The translations under genes and the position numbers were made by a program. The notes beneath the pieces are model-generated. The model saw only the letters and a program-made list of their open reading frames with translations. It searched no databases and was not told where the DNA came from. From the NCBI RefSeq assembly GCF_028280385.1, contig NZ_JANQLX010000009.1, positions 124,001-188,000 of the forward strand: a stretch of DNA of 64,000 bases, given 5' to 3'. Shown here one piece after another: positions 51,877 through 59,993 of this stretch (position 1 is the first letter of the stretch; each line of letters begins with the position of its first letter). Source of the DNA: Allomuricauda sp. (lineage in GTDB: Bacteria; Bacteroidota; Bacteroidia; Flavobacteriales; Flavobacteriaceae).

Positions 51877-52800
51877 TTATAACTGTTCTTCTTTGGAATA
51901 CAGGTGTATCAAGGCCGCTTCCAAATTGGGAAATTGGAACACAAACCCTTTTTTTTCTATACGCTTACTGCTCACCCTTTGACTTGCGAACAATAAATAA
52001 GACATTTCCCCAAGCAAGGTCTTGAGCACAAATTTTGGAATATTGGGCAACCACAACGGCCGGTTGAGCACCCTCGCCAAAATTTTGGTCATTTTGGACT
52101 GGGTCACCGGGTTGGGCGCCACGCCGTTAAAGGTCCCCTTTAGTTCATTTTCAAGCACATAAACGAACATTTCCGCCAAATCCTCAATATGGACCCACGA
52201 TTGCCACTGTTCGCCAGAACCTATGGCCGCGCCAGCAAAAAATTGAACAGGACGGGCCATTTTTGGCAAAGCACCACCTTCATCCGAAAGTACAATGCCT
52301 ATCCTAATTTTGGCCACTTTGCATCCTAAAGTCTCAAACTTGTCCATCGCATCTTCCCATTGGCTCACCACCTCTCCCAAAAAACTGTCATCCACAGCCT
52401 TTTCACTCTCTTCATATAAATGCGTTGTGGAAGTGGGGTAAATTCCAATGGCGGAAGCGGAGATAAAGGTTCTTATCTGGGAAGATGGTTGCCCATCCAA
52501 GGCCTTATACAATGTTTGAAGACTGTTTATCCTGCTGGTCAACACTTTGGACTTATAGGCCTTGGTCCACCGGTTTGCGATTGTGGCCCCAGCCAAATTG
52601 ATGATTCCAGTTACCCCTTCCAAACTTTTGGGATCCAGTTCTCCCTTGTCCGGGTTCCAGTAAAACCCCTTTGCATTTTCCAAGGAGTCCAATTTTCCCT
52701 TGTTACGGGTAAGGTAATTGACGGAAATGCCCCTGGCATGTAATGATTTTAAGATTGCATTTCCAATTAAACCCGTAGCCCCTGTTACCAACACCTTCAT
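51877..52800 (-). CDS. TIGR01777-family NAD-dependent epimerase-like oxidoreductase
   Basis: From the ATG at 52800, 307 residues, starting KVLVTGATGLIGNAILKSLHARGISVNYLTR, a Rossmann fold with GxxGxxG. INLAGATIANRWTKAYKSKVLTSRI and SASAIGIYPT complete the extended SDR family pattern, and a C-terminal helical DUF1731 region follows. Related to nucleotide-sugar epimerases; function of the family is unproven. Stands alone. Confidence 0.9.
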   Translation of the reverse strand: MKVLVTGATGLIGNAILKSLHARGISVNYLTRNKGKLDSLENAKGFYWNPDKGELDPKSLEGVTGIINLAGATIANRWTKAYKSKVLTSRINSLQTLYKALDGQPSSQIRTFISASAIGIYPTSTTHLYEESEKAVDDSFLGEVVSQWEDAMDKFETLGCKVAKIRIGIVLSDEGGALPKMARPVQFFAGAAIGSGEQWQSWVHIEDLAEMFVYVLENELKGTFNGVAPNPVTQSKMTKILARVLNRPLWLPNIPKFVLKTLLGEMSYLLFASQRVSSKRIEKKGFVFQFPNLEAALIHLYSKEEQL

Positions 52801-52890
52801 ATCTTCCAAATTATTGCAAAGTTAGTCGTTTAAAAACCCGGTTATTCTGATATTAATGTTGCTTTAACAGTATTGATGTGCTTAACGGAA

Positions 52891-53553
52891 TTATTTTTTG
52901 GTGGCACGAAGCATTTCCCTCTTTCCCGGAGGGCCCGGCAATCGTTCCACGGTAAAACCAACGGCTTGCATGGCTCTTCGCACACTTCCTTTGGCAGCAT
53001 AGGTAACCAGCACCCCATCTTGTTTTAACGCATGGTACATGGCCTGAAAGACTTCTTCCGACCACAATTCAGGTTGTACCCGGGCACCAAAGGCATCAAA
53101 ATACACCAAATTATATTCCTCCTTATCATGGATTTCCCTAAAATCCTTTTGTTGTTTATGAAGCTGGAAGCTTTCAGTAATGGAAACTGGCCGTTCCCAA
53201 AGGGAATCGTGCATGTGCTCAAAAACAGTTTGATACTTTACTGCATTCAGTTGTTCACAATAATCCAACTGCTTTACCTCCTCTACCAAGACAGGATAGG
53301 CCTCCACCCCCACATAGGTGATATTTTGGTTTGCTTTTTCAGATTCCAATAGGGTAATCAAAGCATTTAATCCGGTACCGAAGCCTATTTCCAAAATTTT
53401 TATGGCCGGGCCATTGAGCAAGTGCAATCCATGGGTAATAAAAACATGGTAGGCTTCCTGGATGGCACCGTGCTTGGAATGATATTGTTCATTCCATGCC
53501 TCTAAATGGATGGTCTTGGAACCATCGGCCGTGGTTATGATCTTTCGTTTCAA
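52891..53553 (-). CDS. mnmD: MnmD-type tRNA 5-methylaminomethyl-2-thiouridine methyltransferase
   Basis: From TTG at 53553 (220 residues), giving KRKIITTADGSKTIHLEAWNEQYHSKHGAIQEAYHVFI, the conserved N-terminus of the MnmC methyltransferase domain (MnmD). The longer frame to a TTG at 53586 has no homology in that extension. SAM-binding motif ILEIGFGTGLNALITLLES; catalytic YFDAFGARVQPELWSEEVF and GVLVTYAAKGSVRRAM. It methylates the wobble uridine of tRNA. The non-ATG start is unusual but the frame leaves no other choice. Confidence 0.9.
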   Translation of the reverse strand: MKRKIITTADGSKTIHLEAWNEQYHSKHGAIQEAYHVFITHGLHLLNGPAIKILEIGFGTGLNALITLLESEKANQNITYVGVEAYPVLVEEVKQLDYCEQLNAVKYQTVFEHMHDSLWERPVSITESFQLHKQQKDFREIHDKEEYNLVYFDAFGARVQPELWSEEVFQAMYHALKQDGVLVTYAAKGSVRRAMQAVGFTVERLPGPPGKREMLRATKK

Positions 53554-53746
53554 TATAAAGGATGGATTTTCGCTGAATATCAACAAATTAATTCCGAAAT
53601 CCCTTGCAATAGTGGCATCAAAAATGTTAAATACATAGGTGATTTTGAAAAACTTGAGATTTCAGGAACAAACTGTGTAAATTTAATTGAAAAGTAAGCA
53701 ACCCTAGGGTTTATTGTCTAATTTTATAGGTTCAAATTCTTTGAAT

Positions 53747-54814
53747 ATGGAAACAATGACAAACAATGTGCAGGTAGAAAAAGCCAAGACCACCAAAATC
53801 CATGATGTTGACTTTGACAATCTTTCCTTTGGAAGCGTCTATACGGACCATATATTGGTCTGTGACTATGTGGATGGAGCCTGGCAATCACCCAAAGTGA
53901 TACCCTATCAGCCCATTACCCTAGATCCCTCTGCCAAGATTTTCCATTATGGGCAGTCCATATTTGAAGGAATGAAGGCGTATAAGGATGCAGACGGAAA
54001 TGCGTGGTTGTTCCGACCTTTGGACAATTATAAGCGTCTGAATAAATCGGCAAAGAGATTGGCCATTCCGGAATTGCCAGAGTCCCATTTTATGGACGGC
54101 TTGACCACATTGCTGCAGGTTGAAAAAGATTGGATTCCGACCAATCCAGGTAGCTCTTTGTACGTAAGGCCATTTATCCTGGCTTCGGGCAATGGTTTCC
54201 ATGCCTCCCCGGCAGACGAATACAAATTCATTATTGCCTGTGCACCCTCTGGTTCTTATTTCTCTGGAAAGGTAAAGGTGCTCATTGAAGAAACTTATTC
54301 CCGTGCGGCCAACGGCGGTGTAGGATACGCAAAGGCCGGTGGAAACTACGCCGGTCAGTTTTATCCCACCCAATTGGCCATAGACAAAGGGTACCAGCAG
54401 GTTATCTGGACAGATGACAATACCCATGAATATATTGAAGAGGCTGGAGCCATGAATATTTTTATTCGGATCAATGATACCTTGATCACCGGTCCCACAA
54501 GCGATCGTATCCTGGATGGAATAACCCGCAAGAGCATTTTGCAGATTGCGGAAGACCAGGGCATCGCGACCGAAGTACGTAAAATTACCGTATCGGAGGT
54601 GGTTGAGGCCGCCAAAAATGGAACTCTTAAGGAAATGTTCGGAGCTGGCACCGCGGCAGTGGTTTCACCCATAGCAGCTTTTGGGTACAAGGGCACCGAC
54701 TATGACCTTCCAGAGTTGGAGGACAGTTATGCCACTTTGCTTAAGAAGTACATTACCGATGTTCAGTATAATCGGTCTGAAGATAAATTTGGCTGGAGGT
54801 ATCCAGTACAATAA
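53747..54814 (+). CDS. ilvE: Branched-chain amino acid aminotransferase
   Basis: From the ATG at 53747, 355 residues; the frame opens at TTG 53714. Fold type IV PLP enzyme: GQSIFEGMKAYKD, RPFILASGNGFHASPADEY, GGVGYAKAGGNYAG (PLP Lys in AKAGG), EYIEEAGAMNIFIRIND and GITRKSILQIAEDQGI. It interconverts branched-chain amino acids and their keto acids. It is alone, with a terminator shared with the facing gene. Confidence 0.96.
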   Translation: METMTNNVQVEKAKTTKIHDVDFDNLSFGSVYTDHILVCDYVDGAWQSPKVIPYQPITLDPSAKIFHYGQSIFEGMKAYKDADGNAWLFRPLDNYKRLNKSAKRLAIPELPESHFMDGLTTLLQVEKDWIPTNPGSSLYVRPFILASGNGFHASPADEYKFIIACAPSGSYFSGKVKVLIEETYSRAANGGVGYAKAGGNYAGQFYPTQLAIDKGYQQVIWTDDNTHEYIEEAGAMNIFIRINDTLITGPTSDRILDGITRKSILQIAEDQGIATEVRKITVSEVVEAAKNGTLKEMFGAGTAAVVSPIAAFGYKGTDYDLPELEDSYATLLKKYITDVQYNRSEDKFGWRYPVQ

Positions 54815-54819
54815 ATAAG

Positions 54820-54841
54820 AAAAGCGCCCAAGGGCGCTTTT
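54820..54841. terminator. Bidirectional terminator between ilvE and the MazG-like gene
   Basis: AAAAGCGCCC (54820-54829) pairs with GGGCGCTTTT (54832-54841) with a 2-base spacer (about 4-base loop), followed by TT. It ends one base before the facing stop codon. Confidence 0.88.
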
Positions 54842-55228
54842 TTAATTTTCAAGTATCCCTGCAATATCGGGCTTAAAATAATTGGGGCCCTTTAGTACCT
54901 TTCCATCCTCACGATATATGGGTTTTCCATCGGCACCCAGTTTGCTCATATTGCTCCGCTGGATTTCGTTAAAAACTTCCTCGATCTTGTATTGCATTCC
55001 ATGTTCCAAAATGGTGCCGCATAAAATGTAAAGCATATCCCCCAAGGCATCGGCCACTTCCACCAAATCCCCTTCATTGGCAGCTTCCAGATATTCCTTG
55101 TTTTCCTCATCCATAAGATTGAACCGTAACTTGTTCTTGACTTCCCCCAGGTTGGCCTTGGGCTGCTGCTGCACTCCAAGTCCAAATGAATTATGGAATA
55201 ATTCCACCGCTTTAATTTTGCTTTGCAT
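54842..55228 (-). CDS. MazG-like all-alpha nucleoside triphosphate pyrophosphohydrolase
   Basis: From the ATG at 55228, 128 residues; a longer TTG frame to 55285 overlaps the facing promoter. The EexxE...ExxD pattern of MazG-like enzymes is visible (LMDEENKEYLEAANEGDLVEVADALGDMLYI), followed by NMSKLGADGKPIYREDGKVLKGPNYFKPDI. It hydrolyses (d)NTPs to monophosphates, a house-cleaning role; its exact substrate is unknown. Divergent from the small membrane protein at 55268. Confidence 0.87.
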   Translation of the reverse strand: MQSKIKAVELFHNSFGLGVQQQPKANLGEVKNKLRFNLMDEENKEYLEAANEGDLVEVADALGDMLYILCGTILEHGMQYKIEEVFNEIQRSNMSKLGADGKPIYREDGKVLKGPNYFKPDIAGILEN

Positions 55229-55267
55229 TACCTTCTTTTGATTTAGCTTTGCATAAAAATAAAAAAT

Positions 55268-55456
55268 ATGTTCAGCACCGGACAACTAATTTTTGCCGTG
55301 CTTTTTTTTGTGGCATTTGTATTGGTTATGGTATTCACCTATAAAAAAGACAGATTGTGGCACAGAAAAAACTATAAAGGGGTTCAATGGGTCTTGATAA
55401 CCTTTGTGATTTTCATAATCTTCCTCCTTCTGATCAAATATTTTCTCAAAAATTAA
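55268..55456 (+). CDS. Small two-helix membrane protein
   Basis: A 62-residue protein with two hydrophobic segments (FAVLFFVAFVLVMVFTY and WVLITFVIFIIFLLLIKYF) joined by a Lys/Arg-rich loop (KKDRLWHRKNYKG), so the loop faces the cytoplasm. No family recognised. It starts 39 bp from the divergent MazG-like gene. Confidence 0.65.
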   Translation: MFSTGQLIFAVLFFVAFVLVMVFTYKKDRLWHRKNYKGVQWVLITFVIFIIFLLLIKYFLKN

Positions 55457-55537
55457 CAGAGAAATTGGATTCACAACAAAAATTGGACTGTTTACAACTT
55501 TCATAGGACGATTGTGTTTTGGCTATAGGAAAAGACG

Positions 55538-55545
55538 TACTTTTG
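55538..55545 (+). promoter_or_regulatory. -7 promoter element of the tiny peptide-crcB unit
   Basis: TACTTTTG is a full TAnnTTTG match. It lies 25 bp before the ATG at 55571, giving a leader of about 20 nt. Confidence 0.45.
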
Positions 55546-55570
55546 TCTAGTACCTGAATAGCACGAAACC

Positions 55571-55750
55571 ATGGTAACATTTTTCAGCCTTTTGTTCATT
55601 TTGCTTGCCATAAACGCTGTTCTTTTGCTGTTTAGCGTAAATGGGGCAAGTGACAGGTTCAAAAAACCAGTTCAAAAGATTTCGGAAACATCAATCAAAA
55701 AAATCCTCCCCCGCGATCATTCCGAAACAGAATACAAAAAAGCCGTATAG
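55571..55750 (+). CDS. Small membrane protein (59 residues), copy 3 of the tiny-peptide family with extended tail
   Basis: The ATG at 55571 and TAG at 55748-55750 delimit 59 codons. Residues 1-24 keep the family pattern: TFF 3-5, LLA 11-13, N15, LL 18-19, SVN 22-24. Beyond SVN it carries a 35-residue cytoplasmic tail rich in Lys (FKKPVQ, SIKKILPRDHSETEYKKAV) that copies 1 and 2 lack. crcB starts 16 bp after the stop, so the two are likely cotranscribed. No known family. Confidence 0.65.
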   Translation: MVTFFSLLFILLAINAVLLLFSVNGASDRFKKPVQKISETSIKKILPRDHSETEYKKAV

Positions 55751-55766
55751 TTTGTACCTTTAAGGT

Positions 55767-56141
55767 ATGAAGCAGGTTTTACTTGTTTTTCTTGGCGGTG
55801 GATTGGGTAGCGCAATGCGATACCTGATTTCCAAACCCCTAAATATAGTATTCCATAATTTTTTCCTTGGCACCTTTTTGGTGAATATCCTTGGCTGTCT
55901 ACTGATAGGTATCATTTTGGGTATCTCCGCCAAAAACAATCTGCTTTCTGAAAACAATATTCTTTTTCTGGCCACAGGCTTCTGCGGAGGGTTTACCACA
56001 TTTTCAGCTTTTGCCTTTGAAAAACATAGTTTGCTAAAAAATAGCGAGTTGCTACACTTTTCCTTCTATACCATAGCCAGTATTGTGGTGGGTATTCTGG
56101 CCGTTGCCGTGGGCCTTTGGCTTTCCAGACTGGGCAACTAG
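55767..56141 (+). CDS. crcB: Fluoride channel CrcB
   Basis: A 124-residue four-helix protein. The signature GGGLGSAMRYLIS (GGxxGxxxRY) is near the N-terminus, NILGCLLIGIILG in the second helix and GFCGGFTTFSAFAFE in the third (the Phe and Thr of the fluoride path). It dimerises in the inner membrane and exports fluoride. It follows the tiny-peptide gene by 16 bp. No fluoride riboswitch was seen upstream. Confidence 0.95.
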   Translation: MKQVLLVFLGGGLGSAMRYLISKPLNIVFHNFFLGTFLVNILGCLLIGIILGISAKNNLLSENNILFLATGFCGGFTTFSAFAFEKHSLLKNSELLHFSFYTIASIVVGILAVAVGLWLSRLGN

Positions 56142-56289
56142 TTACATTCTTTTAATTTTTGATGGACTTTTGTTTGATTCCAAACAAAACACCCCTTTAT
56201 ATGCTTTTATCCGGTGTTAATCTGGGGGATTTTGCCCTTCCCCGGCCTTTTTTTTCATCAAAAGTTCAATTTTATCATTTTTAAATACC

Positions 56290-56313
56290 ATACCCCTAAA
56301 ATTATAGGGGTAT
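56290..56313 (+). terminator. Hairpin with T-tract (terminator/operator) between crcB and glnK
   Basis: ATACCCCTA (56290-56298) pairs with TAGGGGTAT (56305-56313), 6-base loop, then TTTTTT. It looks like an intrinsic terminator, 150 bp downstream of crcB. A related dyad at 56348-56362 lies nearer glnK, so it may also have regulatory use. Confidence 0.6.
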
Positions 56314-56347
56314 TTTTTTAATAAACATAAAAATTGAGCATATACCC

Positions 56348-56362
56348 CCTATTTTTTATAGG
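56348..56362. promoter_or_regulatory. Second dyad upstream of the glnK promoter
   Basis: CCTAT (56348-56352) and ATAGG (56358-56362), extending to CCCCTAT on the left. It lies just upstream of the TATATTTG -7 box at 56380-56387, over the expected -33 region. Its centre is about 53 bp from that of the hairpin at 56290-56313. Confidence 0.35.
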
Positions 56363-56379
56363 TTAACTTTCAATTAACA

Positions 56380-56387
56380 TATATTTG
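56380..56387 (+). promoter_or_regulatory. -7 promoter element of the glnK-amtB operon
   Basis: TATATTTG, a full TAnnTTTG match, 23 bp before the glnK ATG. Confidence 0.45.
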
Positions 56388-56410
56388 ACTCATCAATTAA
56401 CTACTTAATT

Positions 56411-56749
56411 ATGAAAAAAGTCGAGGCAATTATTAGAAAATCCAAATTTGATGAGGTGAAAAAAGCACTTCATGAAATTGAGGTCAACTTCTTTAGTTAC
56501 TGGGATGTAACAGGAGTTGGTAATGAAAAGCAGGGCCATGTTTACCGTGGTATTTCCTACAGTACTTCAGACATTCAAAGAAGGTACTTGGTAATTGTGG
56601 TATCTGATGACTTCCTGGAGCGTACCGTCAACACTTTATTGGAAAGTGCATCCACAGGAAATGTGGGAGATGGTAAAATCTTCGTTTCGGATGTGATCGA
56701 AGCTTATCGAATCAGAACCAAGGAAAGCGGCAGTGCCGGAATCAATTAA
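56411..56749 (+). CDS. glnK: P-II nitrogen regulatory protein
   Basis: A 112-residue P-II protein. The T-loop region is VYRGISYSTSDI with Y50 at the uridylylation position; C-terminal GDGKIFVSDVIEAYRIRTKESGSAGI is the P-II signature with the ATP/2-oxoglutarate site. It binds effectors and gates AmtB. Genetic linkage to amtB, 32 bp away, is the standard arrangement. glnK is preferred over glnB because of amtB. Confidence 0.93.
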   Translation: MKKVEAIIRKSKFDEVKKALHEIEVNFFSYWDVTGVGNEKQGHVYRGISYSTSDIQRRYLVIVVSDDFLERTVNTLLESASTGNVGDGKIFVSDVIEAYRIRTKESGSAGIN

Positions 56750-56781
56750 TCAACTAACCTTAACTACAATATTTAAAGATT

Positions 56782-58038
56782 ATGGACGCAGGATTATTTA
56801 CAGCGAATAATGTATGGATGATGATTTGTACCGCCTTGGTGTTCTTTATGCACTTGGGATTCTCCTTTTTGGAAATCGGACTTACTCGTCAGAAAAATAC
56901 CGTGAACATTCTATTTAAGAATGTGTTTATTATATGTGTTGGACTCCTATTATATTACATAGGTGGATTCAACTTGATGTACCCAGGATTTGAGGATGGT
57001 GATATGGGATTCTTCAAGTTCGCAGGGCTTGGAATTGCAGCTCCTGAAAATGGAATGACCCCAGAATATGCCGATGGTGGCTATACTTGGTGGACCGATT
57101 TCCTTTTCCAAGGTATGTTTGCAGCTACGGCAGCAACCATTGTATCTGGAGCAGTTGCTGAAAGGGTAAAACTCAAAGGCTTTATGCTGTTTACCATTGT
57201 CTATGTTGGACTTGTATATCCTATCGTAGGTTCTTGGCAGTGGGGTGGTGGATTCCTTTCTTCCCTTTCTTTTGGTGAAGCTGAAGGATTCTACGATTTT
57301 GCCGGTTCTACCCTGGTTCACTCCGTTGGGGGATGGGGAGCTTTGATCGCCATTTACCTTTTGGGTGCCAGGATTGGAAAATTTGGTGAAGATGGAAAAG
57401 TAAAGGCCATTCCAGGTCACAACCTTCCATTGGCAGCAGCAGGTGTGCTCATCCTTTGGTTGGGATGGTTCGGATTTAACGGAGGTTCCGTACTCTCCGC
57501 AGATCCAGAGTTGACTTCCTTGGTTTTGGTAACCACTTCCTTGGCAGCTGCAGCAGGTGGAGTATCTGCATTCTTGACCTCCTTGTTTGCCTACAAGAAC
57601 TATGACCTTACCATGTTCCTTAACGGAATCTTGGGTGGACTAGTGGGTATTACAGCTGGAGCAGACCAAATGAGCCCCAACGAAGCCGTGATCATCGGTC
57701 TTATTGCCGGTGTGGTTATCGTAGCCGGTGTTGCCCTTATTGATAAACTAAAATTGGACGACCCTGTTGGTGCCGTTGCTGTTCACTTGATCTGTGGAAT
57801 GTGGGGTACCTTGGCCGTTGGAATCTTTGGTGACCTTGCCGGATTTGACCAGTTCTTGGTACAGTTGGCAGGTATAGGTGCCGCTGCAACTTTCTGCTCC
57901 CTTACCGCATTCATTATTCTGTTTACCATTAAAAAGGTATCCGGACTACGGGTGGATCAAAAAGAGGAACTGGAAGGTTTGGACATCCACGAGCATGGAA
58001 TGGACGCCTATGCAGACTTCCGAATGAATCAACACTAA
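56782..58038 (+). CDS. amtB: Ammonium transporter
   Basis: A 418-residue inner-membrane protein with about eleven helices. The conserved twin His of the pore is in FAGSTLVHSVGG (H180) and GAVAVHLICGMWG (H335); further signatures are ERVKLKGFMLF and WLGWFGFNGGS. It conducts ammonium into the cell and is closed by GlnK. The C-terminal tail (DIHEHGMDAYADF) carries the regulatory segment. It follows glnK by 32 bp. Confidence 0.96.
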   Translation: MDAGLFTANNVWMMICTALVFFMHLGFSFLEIGLTRQKNTVNILFKNVFIICVGLLLYYIGGFNLMYPGFEDGDMGFFKFAGLGIAAPENGMTPEYADGGYTWWTDFLFQGMFAATAATIVSGAVAERVKLKGFMLFTIVYVGLVYPIVGSWQWGGGFLSSLSFGEAEGFYDFAGSTLVHSVGGWGALIAIYLLGARIGKFGEDGKVKAIPGHNLPLAAAGVLILWLGWFGFNGGSVLSADPELTSLVLVTTSLAAAAGGVSAFLTSLFAYKNYDLTMFLNGILGGLVGITAGADQMSPNEAVIIGLIAGVVIVAGVALIDKLKLDDPVGAVAVHLICGMWGTLAVGIFGDLAGFDQFLVQLAGIGAAATFCSLTAFIILFTIKKVSGLRVDQKEELEGLDIHEHGMDAYADFRMNQH

Positions 58039-58058
58039 CAAAAATAATCCCAAAAGGA

Positions 58059-58086
58059 AACGGAGCGTTTGGCAGAACGCTCCGTT
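58059..58086 (+). terminator. Hairpin between amtB and the porin gene
   Basis: AACGGAGCGTT (58059-58069) pairs with AACGCTCCGTT (58076-58086), a 6-base loop. No T-tract follows, so it may be an mRNA-stability or partial-termination element. Confidence 0.55.
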
Positions 58087-58160
58087 AAATAACCCTTTCA
58101 AACTACAAACGCTTCTTATTATTAAATGCCCTGAACAGGGCACCTAAATTGATTATAGAC

Positions 58161-59222
58161 ATGAAAACGATTATAAACACAAAGTACATAAAAAATTTAG
58201 CTTTTGCCGCTTTGGCCTTGATTTCAACTTCTGTTTTTTCACAAGAGGACGAAGAGACAAAAACCAAATTCGAATTTAGCGGAACGGTTGACGCATATTA
58301 CAGAACCAACCTTACCGCTCCCAACGGAGAAGATGCCATTGCCCCAGGTTCCTCATTTGCCAACTTGGACGGATTTTCCCTTGGTATGGCAAATATTATA
58401 GCGGCCTACGAAGGTGACAAAGTAGGTTTTGTGGCCGACTTGGTCTTTGGCCCAAGGGGAACAGATGCCATTTTTGCATCACCCATGTACTCCGCCACTG
58501 GAGATATTGTTAACCAATTATATGTGTACTGGAACGTTAGCGAGGATGTAACCTTGACGTTCGGTAATTTCAATACATTCTTAGGTTATGAGGTAATTTC
58601 ACCCGCTGCAAATTTCAACTACAGCACCTCCTATCTATTCTCTTATGGCCCATTTAGCCATACAGGTCTAAAAGCTGATTTTGACCTAGGGAATGACTGG
58701 AGTGCCATGCTTGCCGTGATGAACCCTACCGACCTAACCGAGCTAAACGGTACCGGGGATTATGCTGTGGGAGCCCAATTGGGTTACTCAGGACAGTTTT
58801 TGAACTTCCTGTACAGCCAAGGTGGTTTTGAGGTGGATTTCACCGGAGGTTTTGATGTCTCTGAAGATTTCTTCCTGGGTGTGAATGCGGCCCACTTTAG
58901 TCAAGAGGACAACGGTGGAAGTTTCACAGGACTTGCCCTTTACCCACAATTGGCCACTTCAGAAAATTTCACCATTGGGCTTAGAGGAGAGTATTTTATG
59001 ACCAGCGATTTCTTTGGCGATGCCGCCGGAATTGGTTCTGATGCTGACGGGGACGGAAGCGTTCTGGCCCTGACCTTGACCGGTAGTGCTACCATTGGTG
59101 ATTTGATCCTTAAACCAGAAATTAGATTGGACAGTTCTTCGGAAGATGCATTTATTGATACTGATTCAGACCCCACATCTAGCTTGGCTTCTGTACTGTT
59201 TGCAGCTATCTACTCTTTCTAA
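58161..59222 (+). CDS. Outer-membrane porin of the beta-barrel porin-2 type
   Basis: From the ATG at 58161, 353 residues with a signal peptide (NLAFAALALISTSVFSQ). The mature barrel (KFEFSGTVDAYYRTNL, GFSLGMANIIAAYEGDKVGFVADLVFGPRGTDAIF, YVYWNVSEDVTLTFGNFNTFLGYEVISPAANFNYSTSYLFSYGPFSHTGLKADF) matches the putative porin (bbp2) family found next to ammonium transporters in Bacteroidota. It probably admits ammonium or small nitrogen compounds through the outer membrane. A TTG at 58149 is an alternative. Confidence 0.88.
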   Translation: MKTIINTKYIKNLAFAALALISTSVFSQEDEETKTKFEFSGTVDAYYRTNLTAPNGEDAIAPGSSFANLDGFSLGMANIIAAYEGDKVGFVADLVFGPRGTDAIFASPMYSATGDIVNQLYVYWNVSEDVTLTFGNFNTFLGYEVISPAANFNYSTSYLFSYGPFSHTGLKADFDLGNDWSAMLAVMNPTDLTELNGTGDYAVGAQLGYSGQFLNFLYSQGGFEVDFTGGFDVSEDFFLGVNAAHFSQEDNGGSFTGLALYPQLATSENFTIGLRGEYFMTSDFFGDAAGIGSDADGDGSVLALTLTGSATIGDLILKPEIRLDSSSEDAFIDTDSDPTSSLASVLFAAIYSF

Positions 59223-59249
59223 GAAAAAGTTCTGACTAAATATGAAACG

Positions 59250-59279
59250 AAAGCCTTATTCCTCCGGGATTAAGGCTTT
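59250..59279. terminator. Bidirectional terminator after the porin gene
   Basis: AAAGCCTTA (59250-59258) pairs with TAAGGCTTT (59271-59279) around a 12-base loop, T-tract at 59277-59282. Confidence 0.85.
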
Positions 59280-59280
59280 T

Positions 59281-59916
59281 TTAGTCTTTGACAAAGTCTT
59301 TCACTCCTGCTCTCACGTTAGTTCTCAAATAATTTTGCCTTGGCACTAGAGGGCAGGAGTACTTTTTGTTATAAACACAATACGGATTGTATGCCTTATT
59401 AAAGTCAATGACCATGGAATCCCCATCAGGAATCCTTAAGTCAATATAACGGCCACCCCCATAAGTCTCATTGCCATTGGTATGGTCCAGAAAGGGTAGA
59501 AACAGATAGTCTTCCATATCTTCCGAATGCGCCTCCGCACTTTGGTAAATTTCCAGTTGGTGTTGCATGCCATTCAATTCAAAATGGGCCACGGCATACA
59601 CCCTTTCACTGCGTTTCTCATCCGTAGTGGTTGACATTAGAAACGGTATGGATTCCGGTGTTCGCTGTATGGTGGCGGTGACGACATAATTGGTGTCGGG
59701 AGCAAAAAAATCCAACTGTTCAAAATCCTTGCGCAATCGGTCTGGCAATGGGGAGGTCTCCGGATCTTTAAAAGAGACGTTTAAATCAGCCTGAAAATCC
59801 AGGATTTGCTGGACCCCTTCAGAGGTAGCCAAAACTTTTGGTGACTCGTCGTGATATTTTTTATCCGATTTACACGCCAATATCAAACAGCATAAAAGCA
59901 GGGACCAATACCTCAT
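59281..59916 (-). CDS. DUF1684 lipoprotein
   Basis: A 211-residue lipoprotein (LLLCCLILAC, Cys 15). The DUF1684 fold is recognised by YDLRI-like YIDLRIPDGDSMVIDFNKAYNPYCVYNKKYSCPLVPRQNYL, with RADFN-like DFNKAYNPYC a hallmark. The function of the family is unknown. Alone, convergent with the porin gene across a shared terminator. Confidence 0.9.
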   Translation of the reverse strand: MRYWSLLLCCLILACKSDKKYHDESPKVLATSEGVQQILDFQADLNVSFKDPETSPLPDRLRKDFEQLDFFAPDTNYVVTATIQRTPESIPFLMSTTTDEKRSERVYAVAHFELNGMQHQLEIYQSAEAHSEDMEDYLFLPFLDHTNGNETYGGGRYIDLRIPDGDSMVIDFNKAYNPYCVYNKKYSCPLVPRQNYLRTNVRAGVKDFVKD

Positions 59917-59993
59917 GTTTTTAAATTTGACATAAAAGTAGTGGAAACCAAATTGATTGGTACCTTAGTCTTTTCAAATACAGCATTTGCCAT

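Noticed and set aside
55700-55766. Fluoride riboswitch ahead of crcB
   Set aside because: The leader is coding sequence of the small peptide gene plus 16 bp; no pseudoknot-like conserved text was recognised.
56142-56289. Additional RNA gene between crcB and glnK
   Set aside because: AT-rich sequence with no stable structure other than the hairpin at 56290-56313.
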